From: Magnolia sinica
Taxonomy: Eukaryota > Streptophyta > Magnoliopsida > Magnoliales > Magnoliaceae
Assembly (NCBI RefSeq): GCF_029962835.1
Contig: NC_080588.1
Location: 10,310,001 to 10,374,000 of the forward strand
Reading direction: 5' to 3'
DNA length: 64,000 bases
Below are positions 12,094 to 25,100 of this stretch, one piece after another. The translations under genes were made by a program, and so were the position numbers. Numbering within the stretch: position 1 is the stretch's first letter; each line of letters starts with the position of its first letter. The notes under the pieces were generated by a model. That model had not been told where the DNA came from and made no database searches. It saw only the letters and a list, made by a program, of their open reading frames with translations.

Positions 12094-14220
12094 CGTCAGT
12101 CTAAACTTTGTATTATTGGATGTGATGGTGGGTACACCATTTCCATTTGGTTCGTCATTGCCATTCAGTAAATTGACCTGTTTGGATAGCCCCACCAAAT
12201 TTGAAGAACTACATACATGAGAAGTGGATTGGTTATACACTAGAGAAAGATCATGCTCCTATCCCTGACCAGGTTTGTTTGAACACTTCCCTAGAGGAAC
12301 CTATTCGTCAAGTCAAACCTACTAATACTTTGGAAGGCTGGATAGCTTATGAGATTCCTCTGGAAGAATTAAGAAGACTGGGAGAGAAACCCACTTCTGC
12401 CACAACCCCTAATCTGTAAGAAGAGGTTAATTATCCAACGTTGTAGGCACTAGCAACTGCATTCTACACCCCCAACAAGGAAACTCCGATTAATACTAAG
12501 AGTAGGCCCGAGCCTTCAGTTGCATATCTGGTGATGAGATCTGTGAGAAATTTTTTTCAACTCCCATTACCCGTTCTCAGATGTAAGCTCCTTCTCCTCC
12601 TATAGAATAGAGTAATCAAAATGTCTTCCCACCCCTACAGATTTAAGAACATATACAAGCAGGGCCATTGCTAGAGCTATTTCATTTAGCAATGGTAAAC
12701 ATATTATTACTGAAGAACCTGCCCAAGAGGAGTCTTCTGAAGAAAGTTAAGATGAATAGTTAACTACGAGCAACAACTCCTCAGAGGATGACAAAACAAA
12801 AGAGGAAGGGGAGGTCAATATTGATTAAGATGATATTGTAGCTGAAGATGCTACAATCACCCAAGAAAACCCATAAGACGTGGCAACTCCAATTGGTGAG
12901 GCAAGCATTCCTGTGGACCAAGAGCCAATAGATTATGGGGAATTCAACTATTCACCGGTGGCTGACATTACTATGACTTTCAGTGCCAACTATTACCTAT
13001 TGTCTCGTGAAAACCAACTATCCTACTGATCAATATTACTTCAATCAACCCCAAATACTTCTAATGATCAGGGAGGTCTTTTTGTCGAGGGAGGCAGAAT
13101 TTTTGTGCTAGTGCAAAATGTAGTAGAGGTGTTGATATCTCCAAATAGGCCTCTTTCAACTCCACAAAGTGGAGAGGTCGATCAGAACATAACGACCAAT
13201 CAACCAATTATGAAAGTCGGTGGAACTGACATTAAACATGTCTTAACAGATGAAACCACAATTGCATCTTTTAATATTCCGTCTGCAACTATTTTTCCTA
13301 CTATTCTTACATTAGAGATCATTAATGCAAAAACTCCAACAATTTTGGACTCAAGTACTATGGACAGGGAACCTACCTTCAACATTACTCCTGTTGCAAT
13401 CATTCCTGAATTGTTAAATGCTCATGTTGTCATTAGAACTTCAACTTCATTCACAGTTCCATCAATAGGTATAATTTAATTTTTCAATATTCTTTCTTTC
13501 AGTAAGATTTTTTTTATTGTTTCTCATCATATGTTATATTTTCTATTCTTCTTATAGCCACACTAGTTTTGAGCTTCTCTGTAGGCTCAAATTCAATGAC
13601 CACATCATTCGATGTCCTTTCCTTAGATAAAGTTCATCTTTAGAAGCTTATCTTGTAAAAATTGTGCTTTCAGCAATCACTTACATGTTTCGATATCCAA
13701 AGAAGTGGCCCCTCCTTGGTGATGCCCTGACGATTTTAGACAATATTGCGAAGCTCGCCAAGATCACAATTTGGAGCCTTCACTAATCCTTGTCTTAATC
13801 TGTGACTCTCTTTAGCTATTAGAATATGCTCTCAGCATAGAAATTGCACTAGAGATATTGCATCACTAAGAAAAAATGTCAATTCTTAATGATGATATAT
13901 GTAGATGATCTTCACTTATCTTTGGATATCAAAGAGAGTATGATTCCCTACAAGAGCAAGTGAAAGCTTCTGAGCAAACACTGGCTTTTATCAATAAGAA
14001 GATCATTATTCTTGAAGTATAAAGGCAATATGAAGAATTGAGATTGAGCGAGATCCAAGTGAGTATTGCCAAGAACATGAGTATAATGGAGCTCGAAGAA
14101 TCTGAACTTTCAAAGAAAAGGGTCGATGTCGTTTCTTTGGAACAAGAGATTGCAGGTAGTCCAAATCGAGCTAAACTTATCATTAAAGGCAAACTTACCA
14201 TTGATGTGGCTCAGATTTAG
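12094..14220 (+). pseudogene. Decayed ORF remnants continuing the Athila-interrupted sequence
   Basis: Removing the Athila element joins this region to 1-370. Readable blocks with stops between them are 12201-12419 (EKWIGYTLEKDHAPIPDQ, IAYEIPLEELRRLG), an acidic stretch 12720-12960, a Thr/Ile/Pro-rich block 13105-13479 and a heptad-like helical block 13930-14219 (QYEELRLSEIQVSIAKN, ELEESELSKKRVDVVSLEQE). PMD-type transposon proteins often end in such a coiled coil, which fits the motif at 13-300, but no catalytic residues can be named. It could be a captured host gene or an antisense ORF of the Tat element to its right. Confidence 0.4.
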
Positions 14221-15761
14221 TTTGATCAAGATTTACAAAACTGCATGCCAACTATAAGTGTCTAAAAATGATTATAGTATATGTAAAGGATATTTTCTTG
14301 TGCTATGCTATGGAATTCAGTAACAACTTTAATATAATTCAAGACAGTTTCACAGTTCAAATAAGTAAACAATCAAACAATCTTATGCCCTTACTATTTT
14401 ATTTTCTAGCATTTGGTTGTACAAGATTCTTAACCACATGAAGCATGTTATAATTGTATATGCATTTCTGGATAGCTAGAACTATATGGTACTATGAAAT
14501 TTTATTTAGTTTGACTTTTGCACATTAGCATGTTTTACGCTATATTCTCTTTAATGGGAGCAGCTACCCTAGAGTTATGTTAGTAGAACTAAGGTGCCAA
14601 CTATAGTTTAGGCTCTTGAGTGTTTGGAGCATCCATAGTTTAGGCTTTTGAGTATTTGGAGCATCCACAGTTTCAGTTCTTAAGTATTTGGAGCATTTGA
14701 AACTTATGTTAGCTGGCCTTAGTAACTCTGTTAAGTTCACAGGACTTCAGCCACAGTCGGGGAGTTCACACACCATAGTCCATCAAAAGGGCCCACTGAA
14801 GCTACTAGAGCACTGAACTTGATTGGATTTACATGCAAAGTTGGCCTCAGTAACTTTCTTGAGTTTCTAGAGCTCACAAGGCTACCGGTAGGGGTATCAA
14901 GTCCAAAGCCGTCAATCCATCAATCGGGGGGGAGCGATCTCTTATAGAGGTCGCCCTTCCTCATGAGTTACTATTGAAAACAACCCAAATACATGGGGTC
15001 TTATGCATGGTTGGCCTACATATGGATAAACCACAGATCTCACACTACAACCCTCTTTTTCTTCACCTTTATGACCTAAGTCCATTCATAAGGGGGCATT
15101 TTATCTCATCTTTCCCTATGATGTTACCAAGAGTGATAAAGGCGACATAAGTCTTATGCGTGATGGGTCTTCATAGGCTTTTCGTCGATGGCTCTCACCG
15201 CTGCTGACATAATATTTGGAGAATCGGCAAGATCTTTGTTGTTCATAAGGGATATTTTCTTTCACCCATCCCATGATATCGTATAAGCCTCACGCGTGCT
15301 TAGCTTATAACACATATCACAGCCTGTTGTACAGATTTTGCATGTTCAGAGATAATCGATAATAATCTTTGATAATTGATAAGAACCTTAGAGTCATTAT
15401 GGCTTGTGCATAATTCACCACTTCAAGACAATTTTTTTTTAATTTTTGAAGAATCGCGGTAATAATTTTGGTTGGTCATTATTCTGAAAGATTATCAATA
15501 ATTACTACTCTAAAAGATCGGCAATTACTAGCTTTGGAATTGGAGAGCAGGAGAATTGGGAATCATATCTTTCTTTGACTTTTCTTTTATTAATCATTCT
15601 TCACCATTACTTCAATGGAGAGTGCTGATAAATGGCTTTTCTTTTGTCATCACACTATGTTATGCAATACTCTTGTTCTTTTTCAGGGTGTATCAGTTCT
15701 ATCCTCTTTTGATTGGGTAGATTTTTCATGAATAATCTTCATAATAAAAATTTCACCCCTT
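14221..15761. other. Non-coding stretch with a short tandem repeat
   Basis: No ORF is supported. The notable content is a three-unit tandem repeat at 14604-14698 and several short TTGATAATTGAT-type repeats near 15350-15530. The position, between the antisense-type ORF remnants and the end of Tat integrase, fits the 3' non-coding region of a minus-strand Tat element. Confidence 0.45.
14604..14698. repeat. Three-copy 32-bp tandem repeat
   Basis: Units at 14604-14635, 14636-14667 and 14668-14698 share TAGTTTAGGCT, TGAGT and TTTGGAGCATCCA. The third is more diverged and one base shorter. Confidence 0.85.
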
Positions 15762-18250
15762 TCAAGGATAGTACTTTTTTATTAAACAGGCATTGACGAG
15801 TATTCCTATTCCATGTTTGTTCTGATTCAAAACCCGATAAGCCCCATTAGAGTAAACTTTTAATATAATGTATGGCCCATCCCATTTGGAATCAAATTTG
15901 CCCCCGGCTATGTGATTAACTACAATGGGCCTTTTCAACATTAACAACATGTCCCCTTTCATGAAGGATCAATGTTTAACCTTCTTATCGATAATCGCTA
16001 TTTGCGCTTGATATAGCTCTAAACGTTATTACACCGCTAGCCATTTTTCATTTAAAGTGTCTATATCCATTAGCTTTATCCTAGCATTTTTATCTTCTAT
16101 CATCGACTCATGTACCACTAGCCTTAGTGACGCGACTTGTATTTCGATTGGCAGAATAGCTTCAACTCCATAAACCAAAAGGAGTAGATTTTGTTGCCAT
16201 ATGATGAGTTGTTCAGTAGGCCCATAAGGCTTCTTGCAACTTCTCATCCATCTTGTTAAAAGCTTATGCCATATGATGAGTCGATAACAAGAGCGTTGTA
16301 TTTGGATTAGTTATTCGTACATGTTTTTCTCAACGTAAAAGAGTATGGCAATAAATCAACATGAGGATTAATGAAAATTACCCCAGTACCTGTGCTTGAT
16401 GCCCGAGCAATACCATCAAAGTACATCTGCAAGGGCTTAGGTGGCTCAACTAGCAACACTTGTTCATCTTACAATTCATTTGAAATTTCTTGACAGTTAG
16501 GAGTTAGATGTACTGCTAAAAATTCTACAACTGCTTGACCTTTCACTGTCTTAGATGGTGTATAAGTTATTGCAAATTCGAAGAGAAATGGCATTCATTT
16601 AGCCAATCTTTTAGACAATATTGGTCATGTCATCAGATATTTTATTTAATCTAGTCACAAGTTAGCATTATATCATGAGACAAGCAATAATGTCATAGCT
16701 TCTGTATTGTAAAAATCAAGGTTAGGCATACTTTCTCAATGGGGGAATAGTTATGCTCCACCCCTACTAATATCCTGCTTAGATAATAGAAGGAACTTTC
16801 TTTTTCTTGTTCATTTTGTTAGGCTAGTAAGGCTCCTAGGGAACCCTCACATGTGACAATATATATAATTAAGGTCTTGTCTTTCATAGGCGCCATTAAC
16901 ACCAGGGGTTTCTTTAGTAAGTCTTTAATAACAACAAATGCAATCTGGCATGCTTTATCCCACTCAAACTATACCCCTTTCTTCATGAGGCGGGTGAATA
17001 GTTGGCATCTTCATGCCATATTTGATATAAAGTGCCGAATATAGGCCAATTTTCTTGGAAGCTTTTCAATTCTTGCAATGTTCTTGGCGAAGGCATTTCT
17101 TGGATTGCCTTAATTTTTCCCATGTCAACCTTGATCCCTTTATGACAAACAATGAACCTAAGGAACTTTCCAAATGACACTCCGAATTCACACTTTGTCA
17201 AATTCATTTTGAATTGCATAGTCGAAGGAAGACTCATAATAAGTGTTCTTAACTCTCTGCATGGCTGTAAGATCATACCACCAAATCATCAATGTAGAAT
17301 TCAACATGTTTATGCATCATATCGTGAAAGATATTTTGCATTGATCTCTGGTATGTTACCCCAACATTCTTGAGTTTGAATGGCATGACCTTATAACAGT
17401 ATATTCCTAAAGTAGTTTTGAATGTTGTAGCCTCCTCATCTTCTGGCACCATACTATTTGATTGAATCCAGGATAACCATTCATAAAGGACATGTCTGTA
17501 TTTTTTATCATATTGTCGATCAATAATTCTGTTATAGGTAGTGGGAAGTCATATTTTGGACATGCTTCATTCAAATCTCTGAAGTTAACACACACTTATT
17601 TTCTCAGTCTTTTTCTTGACATGCACTATATTAGATATCCACTTGGGATACTTCTTTAATAAAGTCGATTTTGATTAGCTTATTTACTTCTTCCTCTATT
17701 AGAGGGGCCAAATCTGGGTGAATGCACTGTTGTGCTTCCTTAATTGACTTTTTCTCCTTTGAGATGTTAAGTCGGTGTATTGCCATCGTCGACTCTAGAC
17801 TAGGAATTTCTGTGTATGTCTAGGTGAACACATCTTTTTTCTTTCAATAATTTGACGTGTTGATTTATTTCTTTGTTTGGCAGGCTGGCACTTATGCACG
17901 TGTTCTGAGGCTCATCACTTGTCCTTAGATTTATTTCTTATAATTCATCAACAGTGGGTTGCCCCCCATCTTCTATCTGCATCAACGCTATTTTGGGTTG
18001 ATTCATCTCTTTTTCAAAGTTTTCATTTATCTCCGAATCAGACTCCTTCGTACTAATCACTTGGAACGTGTTAATCATATTCACTTGCACACACACAAGG
18101 GATGACCACAGCTTGTAAAAAAATTTCCATTACTTTTCATAAATACCAACTGGGACCTGTATGCCGCTGTCATTATTTAACTCAATTGGTTCATCACATT
18201 CAAATTCCATAGCCTTCATGATCTTTCAGATCACTAGGTTGTATCTTTTC
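15762..18250 (-). pseudogene. Tat-lineage Ty3/gypsy pol fragment
   Basis: Reading leftwards on the minus strand: a pre-RT segment (PIELNNDSGIQVP, about 18180), RT (CVNFRDLNEACPKYDFPLP at 17593; KMNLTKCEFGVSFGKFLRF at about 17190), RNase H (EWDKACQIAF at about 16960), and a second, archaeal-like RNase H typical of Tat elements (YFDGIARASSTGTGVIFI at about 16415). After a gap come the integrase end (LLVYGVEAILPIEI at about 16180) and its C-terminal domain (KWDGPYIILKVYSNGAYRV, to 15762). Many stops and frameshifts are present. The space between the second RNase H and the integrase end is too short for an integrase core, so that core has been deleted. Confidence 0.8.
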
Positions 18251-19020
18251 AGATCATCTGGTTAGAGCTTTTCATTGTTCATTACCTCATTGATATACAT
18301 GCAAAACATGCTTAATGGCTAGAATTCGAGCATGACCCATTGAGTTCATATCGAGGTTGGGTGCAAGCCTTTGCGTATGGTAGTTCCACCATATCGTACT
18401 GCCATACGGGAATGGGTTACCATAGTCAAATTGCACTTAGGACCCCTCGGGCACACCCTTAAAATGGCTTTAGATACCTAAACACCATTCTAAGCCAAAC
18501 TAAAGTTCATGGTGTGCATTTAGGTGTGCTTTTCCAAACTCCTTTTGATTTTGCACTCAACAAAATAGGTACTTAAAAACACACTCATTAAGTACTAATA
18601 GGATTAGTTTTTGGTGAGTCAATCGACAAATGAAAAGTCCCTTTTTACAAAACCCCTTTCTCAGAGGTCGCATCGAAACATTTGGTCAAGATAGATATGA
18701 TGTAGCGACCCAAAGTGGTAATCAAAAGAAATGATCACACACCATTGTTTTGTCTATAGAGAAGAGTTCATTCTCAGGATATCTAGCATTATGGCCGCTT
18801 GCACCCACCTGAATGCAAAGACAGTCCAATGATAGGGATTGTCCATCTTATCAATGTTATCATAAATGAGGAACGATGCAAAGTCATGTTTCAAAAATTA
18901 TTTTGATTTATAAGTTATTGAGTTGGCTATGAGACGTTTATTGTTGTGACCTGTCCAACTTAAGTTTCTTATTGTGGTCCCTACAGAGTAGGACCAATAG
19001 CATAAATGGTGCTCATAGTT
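18251..19020. other. Downstream flank of the P450 gene
   Basis: No coding motif is seen. This stretch lies between the decayed Tat fragment and the stop codon of the minus-strand P450 gene, and should contain its 3' UTR and polyadenylation signals. None is distinct enough to place. Confidence 0.4.
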
Positions 19021-19108
19021 CTAGTAATTCCAAACCCTAATGTGAAATCCATTTGGTGCTTCAACTCTAGGGAATTTGACTATCTCCTCTCCCCCAACTT
19101 CTTCCCAT
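19021..19108 (-). CDS. CYP85A: CYP85A exon 8 (terminal)
   Basis: After the acceptor TATTTTGCAG the exon completes a split Arg codon and encodes [20 protein letters not shown] and then FHIRVWNY, stop TAG at 19021-19023. This is the conserved CYP85A C-terminus. It lies 15.4 kb from exon 7, so it is easily missed. Confidence 0.93.
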
Positions 19109-22100
19109 CTGCAAAATAAATAATAAATTAATCAATTACACGGAAAGTAATATAAGCCTATGCATATGCATGTGCACACATGTAATATAAGGGAATGTGT
19201 GAAAATGCTCAACGTGGATCCATGTCTTTTTTCATTTGATGGGCCTCATTCCGGTCATACTTTAAAAGTCCCCTCAATCATATAACCTAGCCATACAATC
19301 AATGGACTTCTTGTTCCATTCATGATAAATCATTAATTAAGCTATACATTTGCAAATCATGGATTCGATGCTTAAGATCATCTAGTGAAGAAGGATTTCA
19401 TGGCATAACCCATATGTAAAGAACCCACCAAATGAATGATCTAGATCACTTTAAGAAGGGTGAGAAGTGCCATTTTGCTCCATAAATTATCATATTTTAC
19501 CATTGTGGCATAAGCACACTATGCTTGAAATATTGTTTATGTATATGTTACAAGTATGATGGAAGGAGATAATTGCTTTCAAGCTATAACTAATGTTTTT
19601 AAAATTTGATGATGGAGGATAGATTGTGGACAACTTAATGGAGTGTTAGGATCATATGAATATAGGGTGGTTGATTGGGAAAAAATGGCCTAACACGTGC
19701 TATAATTTCCAACAATTACAACCTTGTGATTGCTTATCGGAATTACTCATATAATATGTTGTTGGAAAGATATCAACAAGATCTACAATTTGGCCAATGG
19801 CTTCATAAGATTCCATCCTTTTGAGGATCCAATGTCATGTCGAAGTTATAAAAATAAAAATAAAAATAAAATAAAAACCTTATTATATTATGTGAGTTAA
19901 GATTTGATTATTTTAAGGTTTATAGCCTAAAATATTTTGTTTAGTTATCTAAGAGTTGTTTACGAGTTTGGATAGATTTAAATGACCTTTACTATCTTTA
20001 GTAAAATAATATGGATATATTTAAATGAACCTTAGTACATTTAGTAAATTTATTATTTGGAGATATTTTTTGGAGTGATTTAAGAATTCTAGGTTTATTT
20101 AAACATATCAAGTGTACTGCAAAAGAACAATTCATTCAATAATATTAGTTGTATTCTTGTTTTTAATACTTGTCTATTCATAGTAGGCTCAAGGTTTTAT
20201 GTGGGAAGACGACAATGATCTTCTCTTCCCTTTCTCCACGTACACACTGGGTTAACTAGCAATCAAACTAGTTTAGTTTAAATAAAAAGGCTATGCAATT
20301 ATAACAATACTGGTTAGAGTCGGTGAAATAAGTTTGAACATCTATTTTTTATTGTGTTGTCTAAAATTGAGCGACAATAGATAAGTTGTCATTATCATTT
20401 TTTTTTTAATCCTTTTCAACTATTACAGTTAATGGTAGCCGGTATTTGTATATTACTAGATAGTAAATATGTCTATTTTTTATTTTTTAGAAGATGTTTT
20501 TTTTTTCTATTTCTTATATCTCTATTTTTAGATCTACCTTTATTTGGTTATGTTATAAATATGTGATGTAGAGTAAGCTGTAGAAATATTCTTGACACAG
20601 CTGAACTGAAAGAAGCCCAAATGGAAATGGATATAATCTATCAAATTCAAGCTGTAACGACCCTAATTTTTCGAGCCACATGAGAACTGGACTAACCATA
20701 TTAATAATTTAATTTTGTGATTATTAATAAAACCAAACACATAGCCTAGTTGGAAGGGGTACTCTTGGTGGAAGGATAGGTCATTGGATCAATTCCCAAT
20801 GTTGCAATATTTATAATCTTCTAAATATCTAGATCTAACTAATGAATGTGGTGGATGGTAGTGTACGTTATTTGTCAATCACATGTGTCTGTGTGTCAAA
20901 GAGTCGGTTGAGCCCTTAGAAGTTGAAGACCGAATACATATGAAGATTAAAGTATCAAGGAAGTGAAGAACAGGTATATGAGGTGCCTTGGTAACCCTTT
21001 CCTTAACCAGCAGACTCATTTGTCAGGCCCATGTCCTAGTGTCCGTTCCATTCCGTGGGATCCCACGGTCCTCCCAGTCAAATTTCAGTGACTCACGACC
21101 TTTTGATTTCAATTGCGCGCGACCCTCAGTCACATCCTGTAATCCTGAGTCGGATCGACCCGAGACCTATGCTATTGCGACCGCACCATCGCCACAATTC
21201 CGACGCCGCGTCTCATGAACCAATCCGACGTCTAGATCATGAGATGTGAACCACACATGATCATGCTGTGGACCACATGTTGCGGGACCCACCTAACCCA
21301 TGGCACATTTTCTTAGGTCATTATGAGGATGACCTCACCTACCTACCCTAGCCACCATAGCTACCCTAGCTATCCTAGCCACCCTAGCCTATCTCTTATA
21401 ATTCATGATTATTTTTCTTCCCCATGCTCTTACAAGTCATCATACCTACCTGTGAGAGAGAGAGCCTAACCTATCTATCTCTCTCTCTCTTATCTCTCTC
21501 CCTCTCCTTTGCTTCTCATTTCTCCATTGCTAGCAACCTCCAACCCTCCATGAGAGATCCAAAATTCCAACCCCTTTCACCCATCCTTCTCATCAATCCA
21601 ACCCTCAAAAATCAATCCTAACCATTCAATCTCACCCCGTCGAGCATTAGAAGACATTGGTGGAAGAAGGATAAGAAGATTTGAAGGTGGGTGCATCTTA
21701 GGTATAGTTTCTTTCATTTTCTCCATGGATCTTTATTCTGTTCTTGCTTGAGGGCATATAGGACCCACCAATCAATGGTGGAGATCCTATTTTACCCCCT
21801 AGGTGCAGCCAATGGCCCTTGGTCGCATGCACAAGCCATGATGGGGCCATCCTCCATGAACCCCATCATGATGTATTATTTGATTTAGTTCATTGATGGG
21901 TTATCTAGACCCTTGAATTGCATGGTGGGGATGGCAACCCCACCTCAGATTTTCCATTATAGGGTCCATGCATGCATGGGACCCTTATGATGATCATGAT
22001 GTATGGTTTGGATCTTTTGAGGGGCCCATAGTGGCAGGGTCCCCTCCCTTTGGCCAGTCTTTCTTCTTCTTCTTCTTCTTCTTCTTCTTCTCCTTCTTCT

Positions 22101-25100
22101 TCTTCTTTTTCTCTCTCTCTTTTATTTTTGGTGATGATGTATGATGGCCCATCTGTGATAATGTGTGTGTGTGGCCCACCATGATGTATTATATCTATGC
22201 TGTCCATATGTTGGACCCACCCTTGCTAGACTGTCCAGCGGACAGGCTCCAGATGAAGAGAAAACATAAATATCAGCTTGGTATGAAGCTTCTAATGGGT
22301 CCCACACGTGCCCCCGCAAGTGCATGTGATCTATCTGGGCCGTCCATCTACTGGACAGCCAACAGCTGAAGCTGCTGTATTGACGCAGCAAGTTCTATGG
22401 ATCCATCACGAGGTATGTGTTATCTCCATACCGTCCATCCATGCAGCGTATGGGGCCCACCCCACATGTGCTGCACGTGTAGGATGGGACCCACCTTACT
22501 GTACATATTCTATATCCACCGTCCATCTGCCAGGGATGGTGGACCCCATCTCTGATGAATGTGTTTTATACAGACCGTCCGTCCAGGATGTGGCCCACCC
22601 CACATGTGGGGGTGGGACTCACCTTGATGCATTTATTTTACATCCACACCGTCCATCCAGGACGTGGCCCACCCCACACGTATGGGTGGGACCCACCTTG
22701 GTGTATTTATTCTATATCCACAGCGTCCATTTGTCCTGGACGATGATGTGGACCCCACTGTAATGTATGTGTTCATACACACCGTTCATCCATTTTAGCC
22801 CATGTGGGGCTCACCCCACACGTGCTGCACGTGTGGGATGGGATCCACCTTGATGCATGTATTGTATACCTATGTTGTCCATTTGAGCGGCCCACTGTGA
22901 TGTATGTATTGTATATCTACGTTGTCCATTTGTACGGCCTGCCGTGATGTATGTATTATATACCTATGCTGTCCATTTTTGCGACCCGTCGTGATGCATG
23001 TATTGTATATCTATGTTGTCCGTTTGAGCGGCCCGCCGTAATGTATGTATTGTATATCTATGCCATCCATTTGTGCGGCCCGCCGTAATGAATGATTTAG
23101 GCTGCCCATCCATTTTTCCTAGATTATGGGCTGCCCCATTGAGCCCATTCTGGTGGTACAACAAGCCCACCTTGAAGTAAGCATTATAGGCAATTTGTCC
23201 ACCTAATTTTCTAGACTATATGGGCTACTTCATTAGGCCCACTATGATGTATGTGATGCACTCACCACCCATCCTTTGTGCATAACCCATGGGCCCTTAT
23301 GTGAGGCCCAAAATGATGCATTTGTGGCACTTATGTGAGGCCCAATGTGATGTACTTATGGTCCATTGATGAAGCCCAATGAGATGTATATGAGGCCCGT
23401 ATAATGAGGCCCCAGTGATGTATATGGGGCCCATGAGTGAGGCCAATGTGATGCACAGTAAACCCTTGAGAGAGGCCCATTTTGATGTATATCAAGCCCT
23501 TGTGTGAGTCTCATTATGTTGTGCATGAGGCCCTTGTGTGAGGCCATGGGCCCACTAAATGTTTGGCTCCATGTGGGCCATTTCTAGGGAGCAATGTTGG
23601 TTAAATGTCTACATTGTGACCTTCCCTTAGGCCTTGTTAGGCCCATTCTCATCATTCTCTTGTGTGTTAACCCAAATCGATGGGCCCCATTGATATTGCA
23701 TGACCGATCTATTCTTTTAAGCTAACCTAAAATGTTGGGCCTCCATTGGTTGCTTGTAGGATTGTAGGTAGGCCACCTAAGTCCAACCTTAATATGAGAA
23801 GAGTTCATCCTCGCCGTAGACGAAGGAATCCGTGCTATTAGAATTGGTATATCCACAGTCGAGGAATGACTCTCCTCATGTTATGAATCTACTGTCCATT
23901 ATGGACCCCGCCTTGTACATATAAGCCGATTATCGATGCCGATTATTAGTGTCAATTATCGATGCCAATTATGAGCAAGTGATAATATAGCATCATGATA
24001 CATGCCCATATGCACCATCTGCATGCTTGTTATGAGATATGATTGACCATTGCATATGCCATTGGGTAGGTTGTCTATGGGACTTCCTAATAGGCAGAGT
24101 CATCCCACATGAGCACACGATATGTGCAAGATTAATACATGATTGGACTGTATGACTCATGCATCTTGCATTATATTTTATGATTGTTGAATACCCCAGC
24201 GACATCAGGGTCATAGCCTCCACAAACATATAGTGGATGATAGGTTTGGACACCGAAAATCTTCTCTTTACATGGGGCGCGAAAGATGTCCCTGGGTGAA
24301 AGTCCATAAACCTAACGGTACTGGAAGATGCTCCAATGCCTAGACTGAGTGAATGCATGAGCGCATGAGGGCCGAATACCAGAATGCTACATCTCCCACT
24401 GTGTCGTGGTCAGTTGGAAGGGGGCGTGGCCTTACCCACTTGAGGGAAAAGGGCAATTGCTAGGCTAAGTATGACCAGCTTGTAAATGGGTCCGACGTGC
24501 CGGATAGATATTGGCTCACTATTGGCTAGTGGATAGTGATGTCTCTTTCGCTTACATGGTTGTGCGTCTAGTGTAGGGCAGCAATGTGGTGTATAGTGTA
24601 TTAGACCCCAGTGATTAATCAGAGAGAACTGTATAGATATATGATGCTTCAGAGATGAGTTGGAATGATATGTGGATTGTTATGCTTGATCTGCATTTTG
24701 CACATGACATTGGCTATGTAGACCTTGCATCGTATGGCCTTGATGTGGCCGATAGCATTCATACCTTGCATCGTATAGCCTTGATGTGACCGATAGCATT
24801 CATGCCTTACATCTCATAGCCTTGGTACGGCTGATAGCAGTCATGGACTTACCAATATTTTCCGCATTACTCTAATGTTGTATTCTAAGCACGCTTATAT
24901 TGCGCACACACCCTCACTACTCTCTAAGCTTTCTATAAGCTTATGCACGATTGATACGTGCAGGTGACGTTAGGACGCAGTTGTAGCTTAGGAAGAGCAG
25001 GAGCGTGCAATCGAGCTTTTGGAGATTTGTTATTACTACCATTATATTTTCCCTTTATGCACATTATACTTTAAAGTTTTTTATCATAGTGGATTTTATG

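Noticed and set aside
21905-22207. Glu/Lys-rich minus-strand ORFs
   Set aside because: Produced by translation of the (TTC)n microsatellite and CT run.
22308-22763. 151-codon plus-strand ORF with repeated motifs
   Set aside because: It is a translation of the minisatellite units in the solo LTR; repeat units explain the recurrent HPTC-like words.
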